Assembly: GCA_900467685.1 (NCBI GenBank)
Contig: UBQX01000016.1
Coordinates: forward strand, 1-64,000
Reading direction: 5' to 3'
Origin: Hyphomicrobiales bacterium
GTDB lineage: Bacteria; Pseudomonadota; Alphaproteobacteria; Rhizobiales; Rhizobiaceae
Length of the DNA stretch: 64,000 nt
Below the pieces are notes generated by a model that was given only the letters and a program-made list of their open reading frames with translations, was not told the origin of the DNA and did not search any database. The position numbers and the translations under genes were made by a program. Of the stretch, positions 1-8,666 are shown one piece after another (position 1 is the stretch's first letter; every line of letters begins with the position of its first letter).

Positions 1-7
1 AAGGAAA

Positions 8-27
8 CGGGCCCCGAAAGGGGCCCG
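8..27. terminator. GC-rich hairpin, likely terminator
   Basis: An 8-bp perfect stem (CGGGCCCC / GGGGCCCG) closes a GAAA tetraloop. It lies just beyond the stop of the CsbD-like gene and could end that minus-strand transcript or one entering from the left. There is no long T run on either side, so factor-independent function is uncertain. Confidence 0.55.
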
Positions 28-86
28 CTGCGTTTCTGGGGAGGGGGATGGGGGAGGAGGGGTCTCTCAGTAACGGTGAGAGAAGA

Positions 87-278
87 TCAGAGGCGGTCGG
101 TGACGTTCTTCACGGCATCCTTGGCATCGCCCTTGGCAGTCTGGACCTTGCCCTTGACTTCCTGGGCAGCGCCCTTGGCGCGCATCTCGTCATCGCCGAC
201 GGCCTTGCCTACGGCCTGCTTGGCCTTGCCCGTCAATTCATTGGCCTTGCCGGAAATCTTGTCAGTGGTGCTGCTCAT
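87..278 (-). CDS. CsbD family stress-response protein
   Basis: A 63-residue hydrophilic protein rich in Lys, Ala and Gly, with the CsbD pattern of repeated GKA(N/K)..[11 protein letters not shown] and [15 protein letters not shown] segments. CsbD proteins are small, abundant general-stress proteins of unknown biochemical role. The start at 278 is chosen because AGGAG lies 8 bases upstream; the frame stays open further upstream but that part has no CsbD similarity. An EcfG-type promoter (GGAAC-N16-CGTT) sits 50-75 bases upstream on the same strand, which fits stress induction. The family call is firm, the function unknown. Confidence 0.9.
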   Translation of the reverse strand: MSSTTDKISGKANELTGKAKQAVGKAVGDDEMRAKGAAQEVKGKVQTAKGDAKDAVKNVTDRL

Positions 279-327
279 GAGCGTTTCTCCTTTTATCGGA
301 ACAAGCACATTCCGTTTGCTCCGGGAA

Positions 328-352
328 AACGCCCGAACCTCAATCGGGTTCC
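328..352 (-). promoter_or_regulatory. EcfG-type general-stress promoter of the csbD gene
   Basis: On the minus strand GGAAC (352-348) is followed after exactly 16 bases by CGTT (331-328). This is the -35/-10 pattern recognised by EcfG/RpoE-type general-stress sigma factors in Hyphomicrobiales. It lies 50 bases upstream of the chosen CsbD start. Use of the promoter is inferred. Confidence 0.7.
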
Positions 353-442
353 ATCCATATCGGCAAAAAGCGATGTAACGGTGATCAGAAGCAAGGTGCG
401 GCCGCCTGCCATGAAGGCTGCGACCGCACTTCACCAAGTCGC

Positions 443-1126
443 TCAGCTTTCCATCGAGTATCCCGCGCCGCGAACGGTGCGGATGACGTCCGGCATGTTG
501 GAGAAGTTCAGGGCCTTGCGCAGGCGGCCGATATGGACGTCCACGGTGCGTTCATCGACATAGATGTCATGCCCCCAGACACCGTCGAGAAGCTGGGAGC
601 GCGAGAACACACGGCCAGGCGACGACATGAAGAATTCGAGCAGGCGGAATTCCGTCGGCCCCAGGCGGACTTCGCGCGAGCGGCGATGGACGCGATGGCT
701 GTCCCGGTCCAGTTCGATATCGCCGCATTTGAGCTGCGAGGAAACGACCTCCGGCTTGGCGCGGCGAAGCATCGCCTTGACGCGCGCCATCAGTTCCGGC
801 GTCGAGAAGGGCTTCACGACATAGTCGTCAGCGCCTGTCGAAAGACCGCGAATGCGTTCGCTTTCCTCGCCCCGCGCCGTCAGCATGATGATGGGCAGTC
901 GCTCGGTCGTCGGTCGCGCGCGCAGGCGCCGGCAAAGTTCGATGCCAGGCACGCCCGGCAGCATCCAGTCGAGGATCAGGAGATCCGGCACCTGCTCCTG
1001 CAGACGGATATCCGCCTCGTCGCCGCGCAGGATCGTCTCGACCTCGTAACCTTCGGCTTCCAGATTGTAACGGAGGAGGACGCTCAGCGCCTCCTCGTCT
1101 TCGACCACCGTGATTTTCGGCTGCAT
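443..1126 (-). CDS. phoB: Phosphate regulon response regulator PhoB
   Basis: A 227-residue OmpR/PhoB-class regulator. The receiver domain (1-120) has the acidic pocket near E9-D10-E11, phospho-acceptor D53 in [10 protein letters not shown]83 and K105 in VVKPF. The C-terminal winged helix (about 130-227) carries the family ending RTVRGAGYS. PhoB phosphorylated by PhoR activates Pho-box promoters under phosphate limitation. It follows phoU by 15 bases on the same strand, so the two are probably cotranscribed. A GAAGG motif upstream supports the start. Confidence 0.95.
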   Translation of the reverse strand: MQPKITVVEDEEALSVLLRYNLEAEGYEVETILRGDEADIRLQEQVPDLLILDWMLPGVPGIELCRRLRARPTTERLPIIMLTARGEESERIRGLSTGADDYVVKPFSTPELMARVKAMLRRAKPEVVSSQLKCGDIELDRDSHRVHRRSREVRLGPTEFRLLEFFMSSPGRVFSRSQLLDGVWGHDIYVDERTVDVHIGRLRKALNFSNMPDVIRTVRGAGYSMES

Positions 1127-1141
1127 GACGCTTTACTGCCT

Positions 1142-1852
1142 TCAGCCCTGAACCGTCATCGTGGCGGTGTTGTCGTCCTTCGGACGCTCGCCATCGGGCT
1201 GCGTGCCGGTCGTCATGTAATAGATCGTCTCGGCGATGTTCGTGGCGTGGTCGCCGATGCGCTCGATGTTCTTGGCGCAGAAAAGGAGATGCGTGCAGGA
1301 CGTGATGTTGCGCGGATCTTCCATCATGTAGGTGAGCAATTCGCGGAAGAGCGAGGTGTACATGGCGTCGATTTCTTCGTCGCGGTCGCGGATTGCCTGC
1401 GCCTTCTCTGCCGAGCGCGTCGAGTAGACGTCGAGAACGTCCTTGAGCTGGGCGAGCGCCAGTTCGGAAAGGTGTTCCATGCCACGGGCCAGCGCGCGCG
1501 GAACGCCGCTCTGCTGGACAGCAATCACGCGCTTGGCGGTGTTCTTGCCAAGATCGCCGACACGCTCGAGGTCCGAGGCGATACGGATCGAGCCCATGAT
1601 TTCGCGCAGGTCGTTGGCAACCGGCTGGCGGCGGGCAATCGTCAGGATCGCCTTGTCGGTGATTTCGCGCTCGGCGGCGTCGAGAATGGCATCGTCGGAA
1701 ATCACACGCTGCGCAAGTGCGGCGTCGGCGTTGACCAGCGCGCGCACCGCGTCGGCTGCCATCTGCTCGGCCATGCCGCCCATTTCCGCGATCCGGCGGC
1801 TGAGAAAACGCAGTTCCTCGTCATAGGCGGTCATAATGTGGGATTGGGTCAT
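1142..1852 (-). CDS. phoU: Phosphate transport system regulator PhoU
   Basis: A 236-residue, almost wholly helical protein made of two tandem PhoU repeats, each with the E/D-xxx-D-type metal-binding patterns (for example DRDEEID and RIGDHATNIAE). PhoU couples the Pst phosphate transporter to PhoR and restrains the Pho response when phosphate is plentiful. Length and order just before phoB match rhizobial loci. GAGG lies upstream of the start. The usual upstream neighbours pstSCAB are missing here; a Pho-box-like repeat lies about 110 bases upstream instead. Confidence 0.95.
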   Translation of the reverse strand: MTQSHIMTAYDEELRFLSRRIAEMGGMAEQMAADAVRALVNADAALAQRVISDDAILDAAEREITDKAILTIARRQPVANDLREIMGSIRIASDLERVGDLGKNTAKRVIAVQQSGVPRALARGMEHLSELALAQLKDVLDVYSTRSAEKAQAIRDRDEEIDAMYTSLFRELLTYMMEDPRNITSCTHLLFCAKNIERIGDHATNIAETIYYMTTGTQPDGERPKDDNTATMTVQG

Positions 1853-1962
1853 GTCGGGCCTCTTCGATCAGCCGTTGCGCGTTCATGCTCGGCCGCACCA
1901 TGACACTGGCGCGACGCATTCAGTCTGGATGCGCTTTCCTAGCGCCACCCGCCAATGCTTTT

Positions 1963-1991
1963 ATGACACTTTGGCAAAAGATTTGTGACAA
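1963..1991 (-). promoter_or_regulatory. Pho-box-like repeats upstream of phoU
   Basis: On the minus strand TTGTCAC (1991-1985) and GTGTCAT (1969-1963) are spaced 22 bases start to start, that is two 11-base Pho-box units, with a degenerate unit between them. The consensus Pho box is CTGTCAT-N4-CTGTCAT. It lies about 110 bases before phoU, in the place where the pst operon normally ends. Assignment is by motif only. Confidence 0.45.
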
Positions 1992-2052
1992 ATTATCGAA
2001 CTGAATTCGCTGGATTATTTCATTCGCGCACATCGTCCGGCCATGATCTGCG

Positions 2053-3309
2053 TCAAAATCTGACCGTGAAGACCGAACCCTTGCCGATTTCCGACTTCAC
2101 GATCAGGCGTGCGCGATGCCGCGTCAGGATATGTTTGACGATGGCAAGCCCGAGCCCTGTTCCCTTCTTGGAACGGCTGGCCTCGACATTGACACGATAG
2201 AAACGCTCGGTCAGTCGCGGAATATGTTCCTCCGCAATGCCCGGCCCGAAATCGCGGATCGAGACTTCCGCCCCTTGGCCTTTCGTGGCTGGCGTCAGCG
2301 TCACCTCGACGCGCTTGCCTTCCTGGCCGTATTTGCAGGCATTCTGGACGAGGTTTTCGAAGACCTGGATCAACTCGTCCCGGTCGCCGGCCACGAAAAC
2401 CGGCTCAATGGGAATGTCGAGCGCAATTTCGATGTCGAGCGAGGCGGCAAGCGGCTGCAGTGCATCGCGGACATGGCCGAGCAGCGGCAGCAGGTCGACA
2501 CGATCGGAGGGCGCGATATGCGCCTTCAACTCCAGGCGCGACAGCGACAGCAGGTCGTCGACCAGCCTGTTCATGCGCTGAACCTGTTCCAGCATGATGC
2601 CGAGGAAACGTTCGCCCGCCTTCGGATCGTTCTTTGCCGGCCCCTGCAGCGTCTCGATGAAGCCCTGCAGTGAGGCGAGGGGGGTTCTCAGTTCATGGCT
2701 GGCATTGGCAACGAAGTCTGAGCGCATGCGCTCGATCACGCGTGATTCCGAAATATCCCGGAAGGACAGGATGAAATGCGTTGGCCGGCTGCCTTCCGTC
2801 GCAACGGGCGCCACGCGGACCAGGTAGACCCGCGTTGAGGGGTGCCGCTCGGAATACTCCACCGTATTGACGTTGCCCTTGGCAATCGTTTCGCGCACGC
2901 AGTCGAGAATGGCGGGCGAGCGCAGTCGCGTCGTGATATGCGAATGGGATTCGCTCGATCCGAAGGCCTCTGCTGCTGCCGCGTTCTGGAAAACGATGTT
3001 TTCGCGCATGTCGATCAGATAGAGCGGCATGTCGATGGCAGACAGCGCAGCACTGGTCACACCAATATTGTCGCGCGGGGTCTCGGTGGCGGGCTGCGCC
3101 TCGATCACGGTGACGGTGGCCGCATCAACCCTCGTGATTCTGGCAGGCTGATAGGCCAGGAGCGCGACGGCACCGATGGAGAGAACGACGGCTACTGCAA
3201 TGGCATTCATGGCAGCCGCAAGTGCGGCCACGAGGATCAGGGCGCCGGCAAGCAGGGTATAGGGGCTTTGCCGCCACCTGATTTTGCCATCGTCGTCCGT
3301 CAATGCCAC
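2053..3309 (-). CDS. phoR: Phosphate regulon sensor histidine kinase PhoR
   Basis: A 418-residue membrane kinase. Two hydrophobic helices (about 18-55) lead into a PAS domain (about 90-190), then a HisKA domain with phospho-acceptor H205 in ASHELRTPL, and a HATPase domain with FENLVQNACKYG, DFGPGIAEEH and GTGLGLAIVKH boxes. PhoR phosphorylates PhoB when phosphate is scarce. I place the start at the GTG at 3309 because GGAGG lies 5 bases upstream; a TTG at 3339 in the same frame is an alternative. Only a 200-base gap, not the pst genes, separates it from phoU. Confidence 0.92.
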   Translation of the reverse strand: MALTDDDGKIRWRQSPYTLLAGALILVAALAAAMNAIAVAVVLSIGAVALLAYQPARITRVDAATVTVIEAQPATETPRDNIGVTSAALSAIDMPLYLIDMRENIVFQNAAAAEAFGSSESHSHITTRLRSPAILDCVRETIAKGNVNTVEYSERHPSTRVYLVRVAPVATEGSRPTHFILSFRDISESRVIERMRSDFVANASHELRTPLASLQGFIETLQGPAKNDPKAGERFLGIMLEQVQRMNRLVDDLLSLSRLELKAHIAPSDRVDLLPLLGHVRDALQPLAASLDIEIALDIPIEPVFVAGDRDELIQVFENLVQNACKYGQEGKRVEVTLTPATKGQGAEVSIRDFGPGIAEEHIPRLTERFYRVNVEASRSKKGTGLGLAIVKHILTRHRARLIVKSEIGKGSVFTVRF

Positions 3310-3393
3310 GCCTTCCTCCCGCCATACTCGAATCGCCAATGGTGGGAACTTGTTACGCTTCTATTGTGACACATTTTTCCTCGCGCCAGTGCA

Positions 3394-3771
3394 CTAGCTT
3401 GCATCAAAACGCACGCGAGCGCCTTTGATGTTCTCCTGATTGCTGTTTGCCCACCTGACGAGCGACATGACCGGGGCGAGAAGCGTCCGCCCGACCTCCG
3501 TCAACTCGTAGTCCACGCGTGGCGGAATGGTGGGGAACAGGGTCCGTTTCACCAACCCGTCGCGCTCCAGCCCACGCAGGTTGATCGTCAGCATCCGCTG
3601 CGAAATTCCGTCGATCCGGCGTCGCAATTCATTGAACCGCACAGGCCCGTCCTTGAGCGTTGCGATGATGTAAAGCGTCCATTTGTCGCCCACGAGATCA
3701 AGGATCTCCCGAACCATCCGGCAGTCGTCCCCTTCGCCGGGGGTGGCAAAATCCGTGTTACTGAGTGTCAT
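3394..3771 (-). CDS. HxlR family transcriptional regulator
   Basis: A 125-residue winged-helix protein of the HxlR (DUF24) family: C18 in DDCRMVREIL, the GDKWTLYIIATL helix, FNELRRRIDGIS and the recognition segment QRMLTINLRGLERDGLVKR. Such proteins often sense electrophiles or redox stress through the N-terminal cysteine. It is divergent from a short-chain dehydrogenase across a 91-base gap holding a clear inverted repeat, which suggests it controls that gene and itself. The ligand is unknown. Confidence 0.9.
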   Translation of the reverse strand: MTLSNTDFATPGEGDDCRMVREILDLVGDKWTLYIIATLKDGPVRFNELRRRIDGISQRMLTINLRGLERDGLVKRTLFPTIPPRVDYELTEVGRTLLAPVMSLVRWANSNQENIKGARVRFDAS

Positions 3772-3795
3772 TCGAGTGCCTTCTTGCGAGAAAAC

Positions 3796-3838
3796 GGGTG
3801 GTCACCTTAATAGTGTCGGTAACAAGAAGTTACCACCC
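3796..3838. promoter_or_regulatory. Inverted-repeat operator between HxlR gene and SDR
   Basis: GGTAAC-AAGAA-GTTACC (3818-3834) lies inside a wider inverted repeat GGGTGGT (3796-3802) / ACCACCC (3832-3838). It sits between the divergent HxlR and SDR genes, where an autoregulated HxlR operator is expected. The regulator assignment is inference. Confidence 0.5.
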
Positions 3839-3862
3839 TCTTCACCTTGGAGCAAAGCCCCC

Positions 3863-4588
3863 ATGACGACAAAGAAAACGATCGCGATATTCGGTGCAGG
3901 CACTGGCCTCGGCACGTCTCTGGCAAAGCGGTTCGGTCGCGAAGGCTACCGCGTCGCGCTCGTTGCCCGCTCAGTCGAGCCCTTGGAGAAACGTGCAGCC
4001 GAACTGGCCAAAGAAGGCATTGAAGCGGCCGCATTCCCTGCAGATCTCACGGACCTGGCCGGCATCCCTGCGCTCGTGCGCTCAATCGAAGCGCGCTTCG
4101 GAAAGATCGACGTCGCGATCTATTCGCCTGTGCCTTCCAACGCAGGGATCGTCCCGGCGGTCGAACTCGATAGCGCCAAGCTTAAGTCGCTGACGCCGAT
4201 CTATACCTATGCGCCGGTCGAGGTGGCCCACGCCCTGCTACCGGGTATGCTGGCGCGTGGGGATGGCGCGATTGTCCTCGTCACAGGCCTCACGGCCATC
4301 GTCACGGTGCCCGGCATCAGCGGCGTTGGGCCTGCGATGACGGCGGCGCGCAACTACACCCTCACGCTGAATGCCGAAGTGGCCGCAAAGGGCGTTTTCG
4401 CCGGGTCTGTGAGCATCGGTGCCATGATTGAGCGTTCGACAGGCATGCGCATTGCGACCGCCGGCGGCACAGCTCTCGATCCGAGGCTTCCGGTGATCGA
4501 TCCAGACACGATTGCGGAAGAGATCTGGAACCTCGTTATCAAGCGCGACCGGGTCGAGGTCATCCTGCCCGCGCCGCCGCAGTCCTGA
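3863..4588 (+). CDS. Short-chain dehydrogenase/reductase (SDR)
   Basis: A 241-residue Rossmann-fold oxidoreductase. The nucleotide-binding motif is GAGTGLGTSLAKRFG near the N terminus, and NAG-type residues appear in SNAGIV. The usual catalytic YxxxK is not evident: the corresponding segment reads GPAMTAARNYTLTLNAE, so activity may be atypical. The start follows TTGGAGC. Divergence from the HxlR gene suggests redox- or xenobiotic-inducible expression. The substrate cannot be told. Confidence 0.82.
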   Translation: MTTKKTIAIFGAGTGLGTSLAKRFGREGYRVALVARSVEPLEKRAAELAKEGIEAAAFPADLTDLAGIPALVRSIEARFGKIDVAIYSPVPSNAGIVPAVELDSAKLKSLTPIYTYAPVEVAHALLPGMLARGDGAIVLVTGLTAIVTVPGISGVGPAMTAARNYTLTLNAEVAAKGVFAGSVSIGAMIERSTGMRIATAGGTALDPRLPVIDPDTIAEEIWNLVIKRDRVEVILPAPPQS

Positions 4589-4688
4589 TCGGTCCTTTGC
4601 ATGGCCGGTTCCGTCAAGCATCGCTTTGTCGAACCGGCCATGCAGGGTGGGGGCACTCACTCTGAAGAGCGTGCAAAAGGATAAGATC

Positions 4689-5342
4689 ATGCTGCAAATC
4701 GATCTGTACACCGAGATCACCTGCCCCTGGTGCATCATCGGGCATCACCGTCTCGACAATGTTCTGGCCAAACGCTTCCCGGAACTCGAAGTGGATATCC
4801 GCCAGCACCCCGTCCTTCTGCTTCCCGATGCGCCGGCGGAAGGGCTCTACATTCCCGATCTTTTGCTTTCGCGCTACGGCGTCACCGATCCGAAGGCGTC
4901 GTTTGCCCGGCCCGAGGCGGAGGCGCGGGCGTCCGGCCTTGACCTCGACCTGAGCCGTCAGCCCTGGACCTACAGGACGTAGGCCGCGCACGGGCTGATA
5001 CTTGCGGCGCAAATGCGCGGCACGCAGCACCGTCTCGCAGTTGCCATCACCGATGCCCATTTCATGGAAGCGAAGAACATCTCGGATACCGATGTTCTCG
5101 CGGATATCGCCGTGAATCACGGTTTCGAAAGAGAGGAAGCCCGCTCGATCGCGCGCGACCCCGAGCAACACAGACGTGTCGAACAAGAGGCTGCCCAGGC
5201 GGTAGCGTCCGGTATCAGGTCAGTTCCCCACTTTGTCTTCGGCGGGCGCATCGCCATCAATGGAGGCCGCAGCGAGGACGAAATTGCAGCCGCCATTCGT
5301 AAAGCTGCCGCTGTCGCCCCGTTCGCCAATGCGCTAGGATGA
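4689..5342 (+). pseudogene. DsbA/FrnE family oxidoreductase, interrupted by in-frame TAG
   Basis: A thioredoxin-fold DsbA-family protein of about 218 codons with the active-site CPWC at residues 13-16 and the C-terminal cis-Pro region SGIRSVPHFVFGG. The reading frame is stopped by TAG at 4980-4982 (codon 98) and resumes at once in the same frame to 5342 with normal family sequence (AAHGLILAAQ, then EAKNISDTDVL). A single base change in one codon would explain this. It may be a recent pseudogene, a sequencing error or, less likely, a readthrough site. It lies about 100 bases after the SDR and may share its transcript. Confidence 0.8.
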
Positions 5343-5370
5343 CATGATATGACTGGAGGAACGGCAGCGC

Positions 5371-6249
5371 ATGGCAGAGCAGAAGAGCAGGGCGGTTGAA
5401 CTCGAGTTTGGCGGCAAGAAGCGTGTTTTCGATGTTGACGATCCGCATCTTCCCGAGTGGATCGAGGAGGCGGCGCTCGATTCCGGCGGCTATCCCTACA
5501 AGAAGAAGCTGAAGGAAGAGGATTATCAGATCGAGCTCTATTCGCTGCAGAAGGAGCTGGTGAAGGTGCAGTTCTGGCTGCAGAGGACGGGCAAGCGCGT
5601 CATGTCCGTATTCGAAGGTCGCGATGCCGCCGGCAAGGGCGGCTCAATTGCCGCAACACTCGCCTACATGAACCCTCGCTCCGCCCGCGTCGTGGCGCTG
5701 ACCAAGCCGACCGAGACCGAGCGCGGCCAATGGTATTTCCAGCGCTATGTTAGCCACTTCCCCACCGCCGGCGAATTCGTTGCCTTCGATCGCTCCTGGT
5801 ATAACCGCGCCGGCGTCGAGCCGGTCATGGGCTTCTGCACGGAGGACGAATACAAGGCCTTCCTCAAGGCAACGCCTGACTTCGAGCGGCTGATCGTCAA
5901 TGACGGGACCTATCTCTTCAAGTTCTGGCTCAATATCGGCCGCGAGATGCAGCTGAAACGCTTCCACGATCGCCGCCATGATCCGTTGAAAGTCTGGAAG
6001 CTGTCCGACATGGACATTGCCGCGCTGACCAAATGGGACGATTATTCCAAGGCGCGCGACAAGATGCTGAAGGAAACGCACACCAAGCACGCGCCCTGGA
6101 CGGTCATCCGCGCCAACGACAAGCGCCGCGCCCGGCTGAACCTCATCCGTCATATCCTCCATTCACTGGACTATGACGGCAAGGAGAAGCAGGCCATCGG
6201 CGAGATCGACAACGAGATCCTCGACGGACCGGAACTGTTGAAGGACTGA
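5371..6249 (+). CDS. ppk2: Polyphosphate kinase 2 (PPK2)
   Basis: A 292-residue PPK2-family enzyme that moves phosphate between polyphosphate and nucleoside diphosphates. Walker A is [10 protein letters not shown] (82-91) and the Walker B/lid region begins at D140-R141-S142 ([11 protein letters not shown]). The single-domain length fits class I PPK2. GAGGAACGG precedes the start. A 9-bp hairpin lies just after the stop. It fits the phosphate theme of the left part of the window but is not next to the pho genes. Confidence 0.92.
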   Translation: MAEQKSRAVELEFGGKKRVFDVDDPHLPEWIEEAALDSGGYPYKKKLKEEDYQIELYSLQKELVKVQFWLQRTGKRVMSVFEGRDAAGKGGSIAATLAYMNPRSARVVALTKPTETERGQWYFQRYVSHFPTAGEFVAFDRSWYNRAGVEPVMGFCTEDEYKAFLKATPDFERLIVNDGTYLFKFWLNIGREMQLKRFHDRRHDPLKVWKLSDMDIAALTKWDDYSKARDKMLKETHTKHAPWTVIRANDKRRARLNLIRHILHSLDYDGKEKQAIGEIDNEILDGPELLKD

Positions 6250-6258
6250 AGACCAGGC

Positions 6259-6287
6259 TGCCCCTCCTTTCAATCGAGGGAGGGGCA
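6259..6287. terminator. Hairpin after ppk2
   Basis: Stem TGCCCCTCC (6259-6267) / GGAGGGGCA (6279-6287) with an 11-base loop, 10 bases after the ppk2 stop. No T tract follows, so it may stabilise a 3' end rather than terminate alone. Confidence 0.5.
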
Positions 6288-6406
6288 ATGCCGTCAACCG
6301 CCTGCATTTGTTGACAATGACGGGTGAAATCGCGATAGTGCCCGCGCCGCTGTCGAAGCGGCATTTTTTATTCCCGTCGCCGACAGGACCAAAGGAGAGA
6401 CGCGCC

Positions 6407-7591
6407 ATGGCCGAAGCCACGCCGCTTTATGACAGTTATTCCCGTGCGCCGCTCCGTTTCGAGCGCGGCGAGGGCGTCTGGCTCATTGCGGAAAATGGCG
6501 AGCGATATCTCGATTTCGCAGCCGGCGTGGCGGTGAATTCGCTGGGCCATTCGCATCCGCATCTGGTCGAGACCCTGAAGGCTCAGGCCGAGAAGCTCTG
6601 GCACACGTCGAACCTCTATGAGGCTCCGGGCCAGGAGCGTCTGGCAAGCCGCCTCGTCGCCAACACCTTTGCCGACAAGGTCTTCTTCACCAATTCCGGT
6701 GCCGAAGCGATCGAATGCGCCATCAAGACGGCGCGCCGCTATCACTTCCATAAAGGTCATCCGGAAAAGTTTCACATCATCACCTTCGACGGCGCCTTCC
6801 ATGGCCGCACGACGGCGACGATCGCGGCCGGCGGCAATGAGAAATACATCGAAGGCTTCGGCCCCAAGGCGCCAGGCTTCGACAAGGTTCCCTTCGGCGA
6901 TCTCGACGCGGTCAAGGCCGCCATCACCGATGCGACTGCCGGCATCCTCATCGAGCCCGTGCAGGGCGAGGGCGGCGTACGCCCGGTCGATCCTGAATTC
7001 CTGCGCGCACTGCGCACCATCTGCGACGATCACGGCCTTCTGCTGATCCTCGATGAGGTGCAGAGCGGCGTTGGCCGTACGGGTCGCCTTTTCGCGCACG
7101 AATGGGCCGGCATCACGCCCGACATCATGGGCATCGCCAAGGGTATCGGCGGCGGCTTCCCGTTCGGGGCCTGCCTGGCCACGGAAGAAGCAGCCTCCGG
7201 CATGACCGCCGGCACGCATGGCTCGACCTATGGCGGCAACCCGCTCGCCATGGCGGTCGGCAATGCCGTTCTCGATGTCGTTCTGGCCGATGGTTTCCTG
7301 GAACATGTCAACGACATGAGCCTCGTTTTCCGCCAAGGTCTTGAATCGCTGAAAGATCGCTATCCGGACGAAATCGTCGAAGTGCGCGGCCAGGGCCTGC
7401 TGCTCGGCATCAAGGCCAAGCGCCCGGTCGCCGATCTGATCAAGGCTGTGCGCGCTGAAAAGATGCTCGGCGTCGGTGCTGGCGACAACGTCATGCGCCT
7501 CGTGCCGCCGCTCACCGTCACGGCTGAAGAAATCCGCGAAGGTCTCACCCGCATCGAACGGGCGCTCGACCATCTCAAGGCTGCGGCATAA
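6407..7591 (+). CDS. argD: Acetylornithine aminotransferase
   Basis: A 394-residue class III PLP aminotransferase that converts N-acetylglutamate semialdehyde to N-acetylornithine in arginine synthesis. Visible signatures are the PLP-phosphate site [13 protein letters not shown] (95-107), the [14 protein letters not shown] segment (213-226) and Schiff-base lysine K245 in [12 protein letters not shown]. The start at 6407 follows AAAGGAGAG; the open frame upstream is not conserved in character. argF follows after 26 bases, so the two form an arginine operon. Confidence 0.93.
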   Translation: MAEATPLYDSYSRAPLRFERGEGVWLIAENGERYLDFAAGVAVNSLGHSHPHLVETLKAQAEKLWHTSNLYEAPGQERLASRLVANTFADKVFFTNSGAEAIECAIKTARRYHFHKGHPEKFHIITFDGAFHGRTTATIAAGGNEKYIEGFGPKAPGFDKVPFGDLDAVKAAITDATAGILIEPVQGEGGVRPVDPEFLRALRTICDDHGLLLILDEVQSGVGRTGRLFAHEWAGITPDIMGIAKGIGGGFPFGACLATEEAASGMTAGTHGSTYGGNPLAMAVGNAVLDVVLADGFLEHVNDMSLVFRQGLESLKDRYPDEIVEVRGQGLLLGIKAKRPVADLIKAVRAEKMLGVGAGDNVMRLVPPLTVTAEEIREGLTRIERALDHLKAAA

Positions 7592-7617
7592 GCAGCGCGC
7601 AATTCCGGGACATCAAC

Positions 7618-8535
7618 ATGGCCTCTCCGAAGCATTTCCTCGATCTCTCCGCCGTTTCCGCCGGCGAGCTGCGCCACATCATGAATGACGCGCTGGCCCG
7701 CAAGAAGGCGACGAAGGCAGGCACTGCCGACCAGCCGCTGAAAGGCAAGATGCTGGCGATGATCTTCGAGAAGCCCTCGACCCGCACCCGCGTCTCCTTC
7801 GATGTCGGCATGCGACAGCTGGGCGGCGAGACGCTGTTCCTGTCCGGCACCGAAATGCAGCTCGGCCGCGCCGAGACCATTGGCGATACCGCCAAGGTCC
7901 TGTCGCGTTTCGTCGATGCGATCATGATCCGCACCACGGCCCATTCGCGCCTGCTGGAACTGGCGGAACACGCAACCGTGCCGGTGATCAACGCGCTGAC
8001 GGACGATACGCATCCCTGCCAGATCATGGCCGACATCATGACCTTCGAGGAGCATCGCGGCTCGGTGAAGGGCAAGACGATTGCCTGGACCGGCGACGGC
8101 AACAATGTGCTGCATTCCTTTGTCGAGGGTGCGGCGCAATTCGGCTACCGCATGAACATGGCCGTGCCAATGGGCTCCGAGCCGGACGACCGATTCCTCA
8201 ACTGGGCGCGCAACAAGGGCGCCGAGCTGATGCTGACGCATGACGTCGACCGCGCGGTCGCCGGCGCCAACTGCATTGTCACCGACACCTGGGTGTCGAT
8301 GAACCAGGAGCACAAGGCGCGCGGCCACAACATCTTCATGCCCTATCAGGTCAACAAAGAGCTGATGGCCAAGGCGGACAAGGACGCGCTGTTCATGCAT
8401 TGCCTGCCGGCCCATCGCGGCGAGGAAGTGACCGATGAGGTCATCGACGGTCCGCAGTCGGTCGTGTTCGATGAGGCCGAGAACCGTCTGCATGCGCAGA
8501 AGTCCATTCTCGCATGGTGCCTTGGCGCCATCTGA
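7618..8535 (+). CDS. argF: Ornithine carbamoyltransferase
   Basis: A 305-residue enzyme making citrulline from ornithine and carbamoyl phosphate. It has the carbamoyl-phosphate loop STRTR (54-58), HPCQIMAD, the ornithine-binding DTWVSM region and the HCLPAHRG motif near the C terminus. It lies directly downstream of argD, matching the conserved rhizobial order argD-argF-hslO. Length is typical. Confidence 0.95.
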   Translation: MASPKHFLDLSAVSAGELRHIMNDALARKKATKAGTADQPLKGKMLAMIFEKPSTRTRVSFDVGMRQLGGETLFLSGTEMQLGRAETIGDTAKVLSRFVDAIMIRTTAHSRLLELAEHATVPVINALTDDTHPCQIMADIMTFEEHRGSVKGKTIAWTGDGNNVLHSFVEGAAQFGYRMNMAVPMGSEPDDRFLNWARNKGAELMLTHDVDRAVAGANCIVTDTWVSMNQEHKARGHNIFMPYQVNKELMAKADKDALFMHCLPAHRGEEVTDEVIDGPQSVVFDEAENRLHAQKSILAWCLGAI

Positions 8536-8550
8536 TTCCTTTACTATCTA

Positions 8551-8647
8551 AGGGGTAAATCCGAGGGACTGGAAACGATGAAGATCGATTGTTCAGTCCG
8601 CTTCACCCCTGTATTTAGCTTGAGAGACGGCCGCCCGGAACACCGGG
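8551..8647 (+). promoter_or_regulatory. Nested inverted repeats between argF and hslO
   Basis: AGGGGT (8551-8556) pairs with ACCCCT (8605-8610) around GGACTG (8566-8571) / CAGTCC (8594-8599). A second hairpin CCCGG-AACA-CCGGG (8634-8647) follows just before the hslO ribosome site. It could be the argF 3' end plus an hslO leader structure. The role is not known. Confidence 0.3.
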
Positions 8648-8666
8648 CCCGGCCGGGAGAAAACCG

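Noticed and set aside
533-1903. Very long plus-strand open frame opposite phoB and phoU
   Set aside because: It runs antisense to two well-supported genes, has high-GC shadow composition and no domain or ribosome site.
3340-3378. Possible Pho box upstream of phoR (GTGTCAC on the minus strand)
   Set aside because: Only one half-unit matches; the second 7-mer is not Pho-like.
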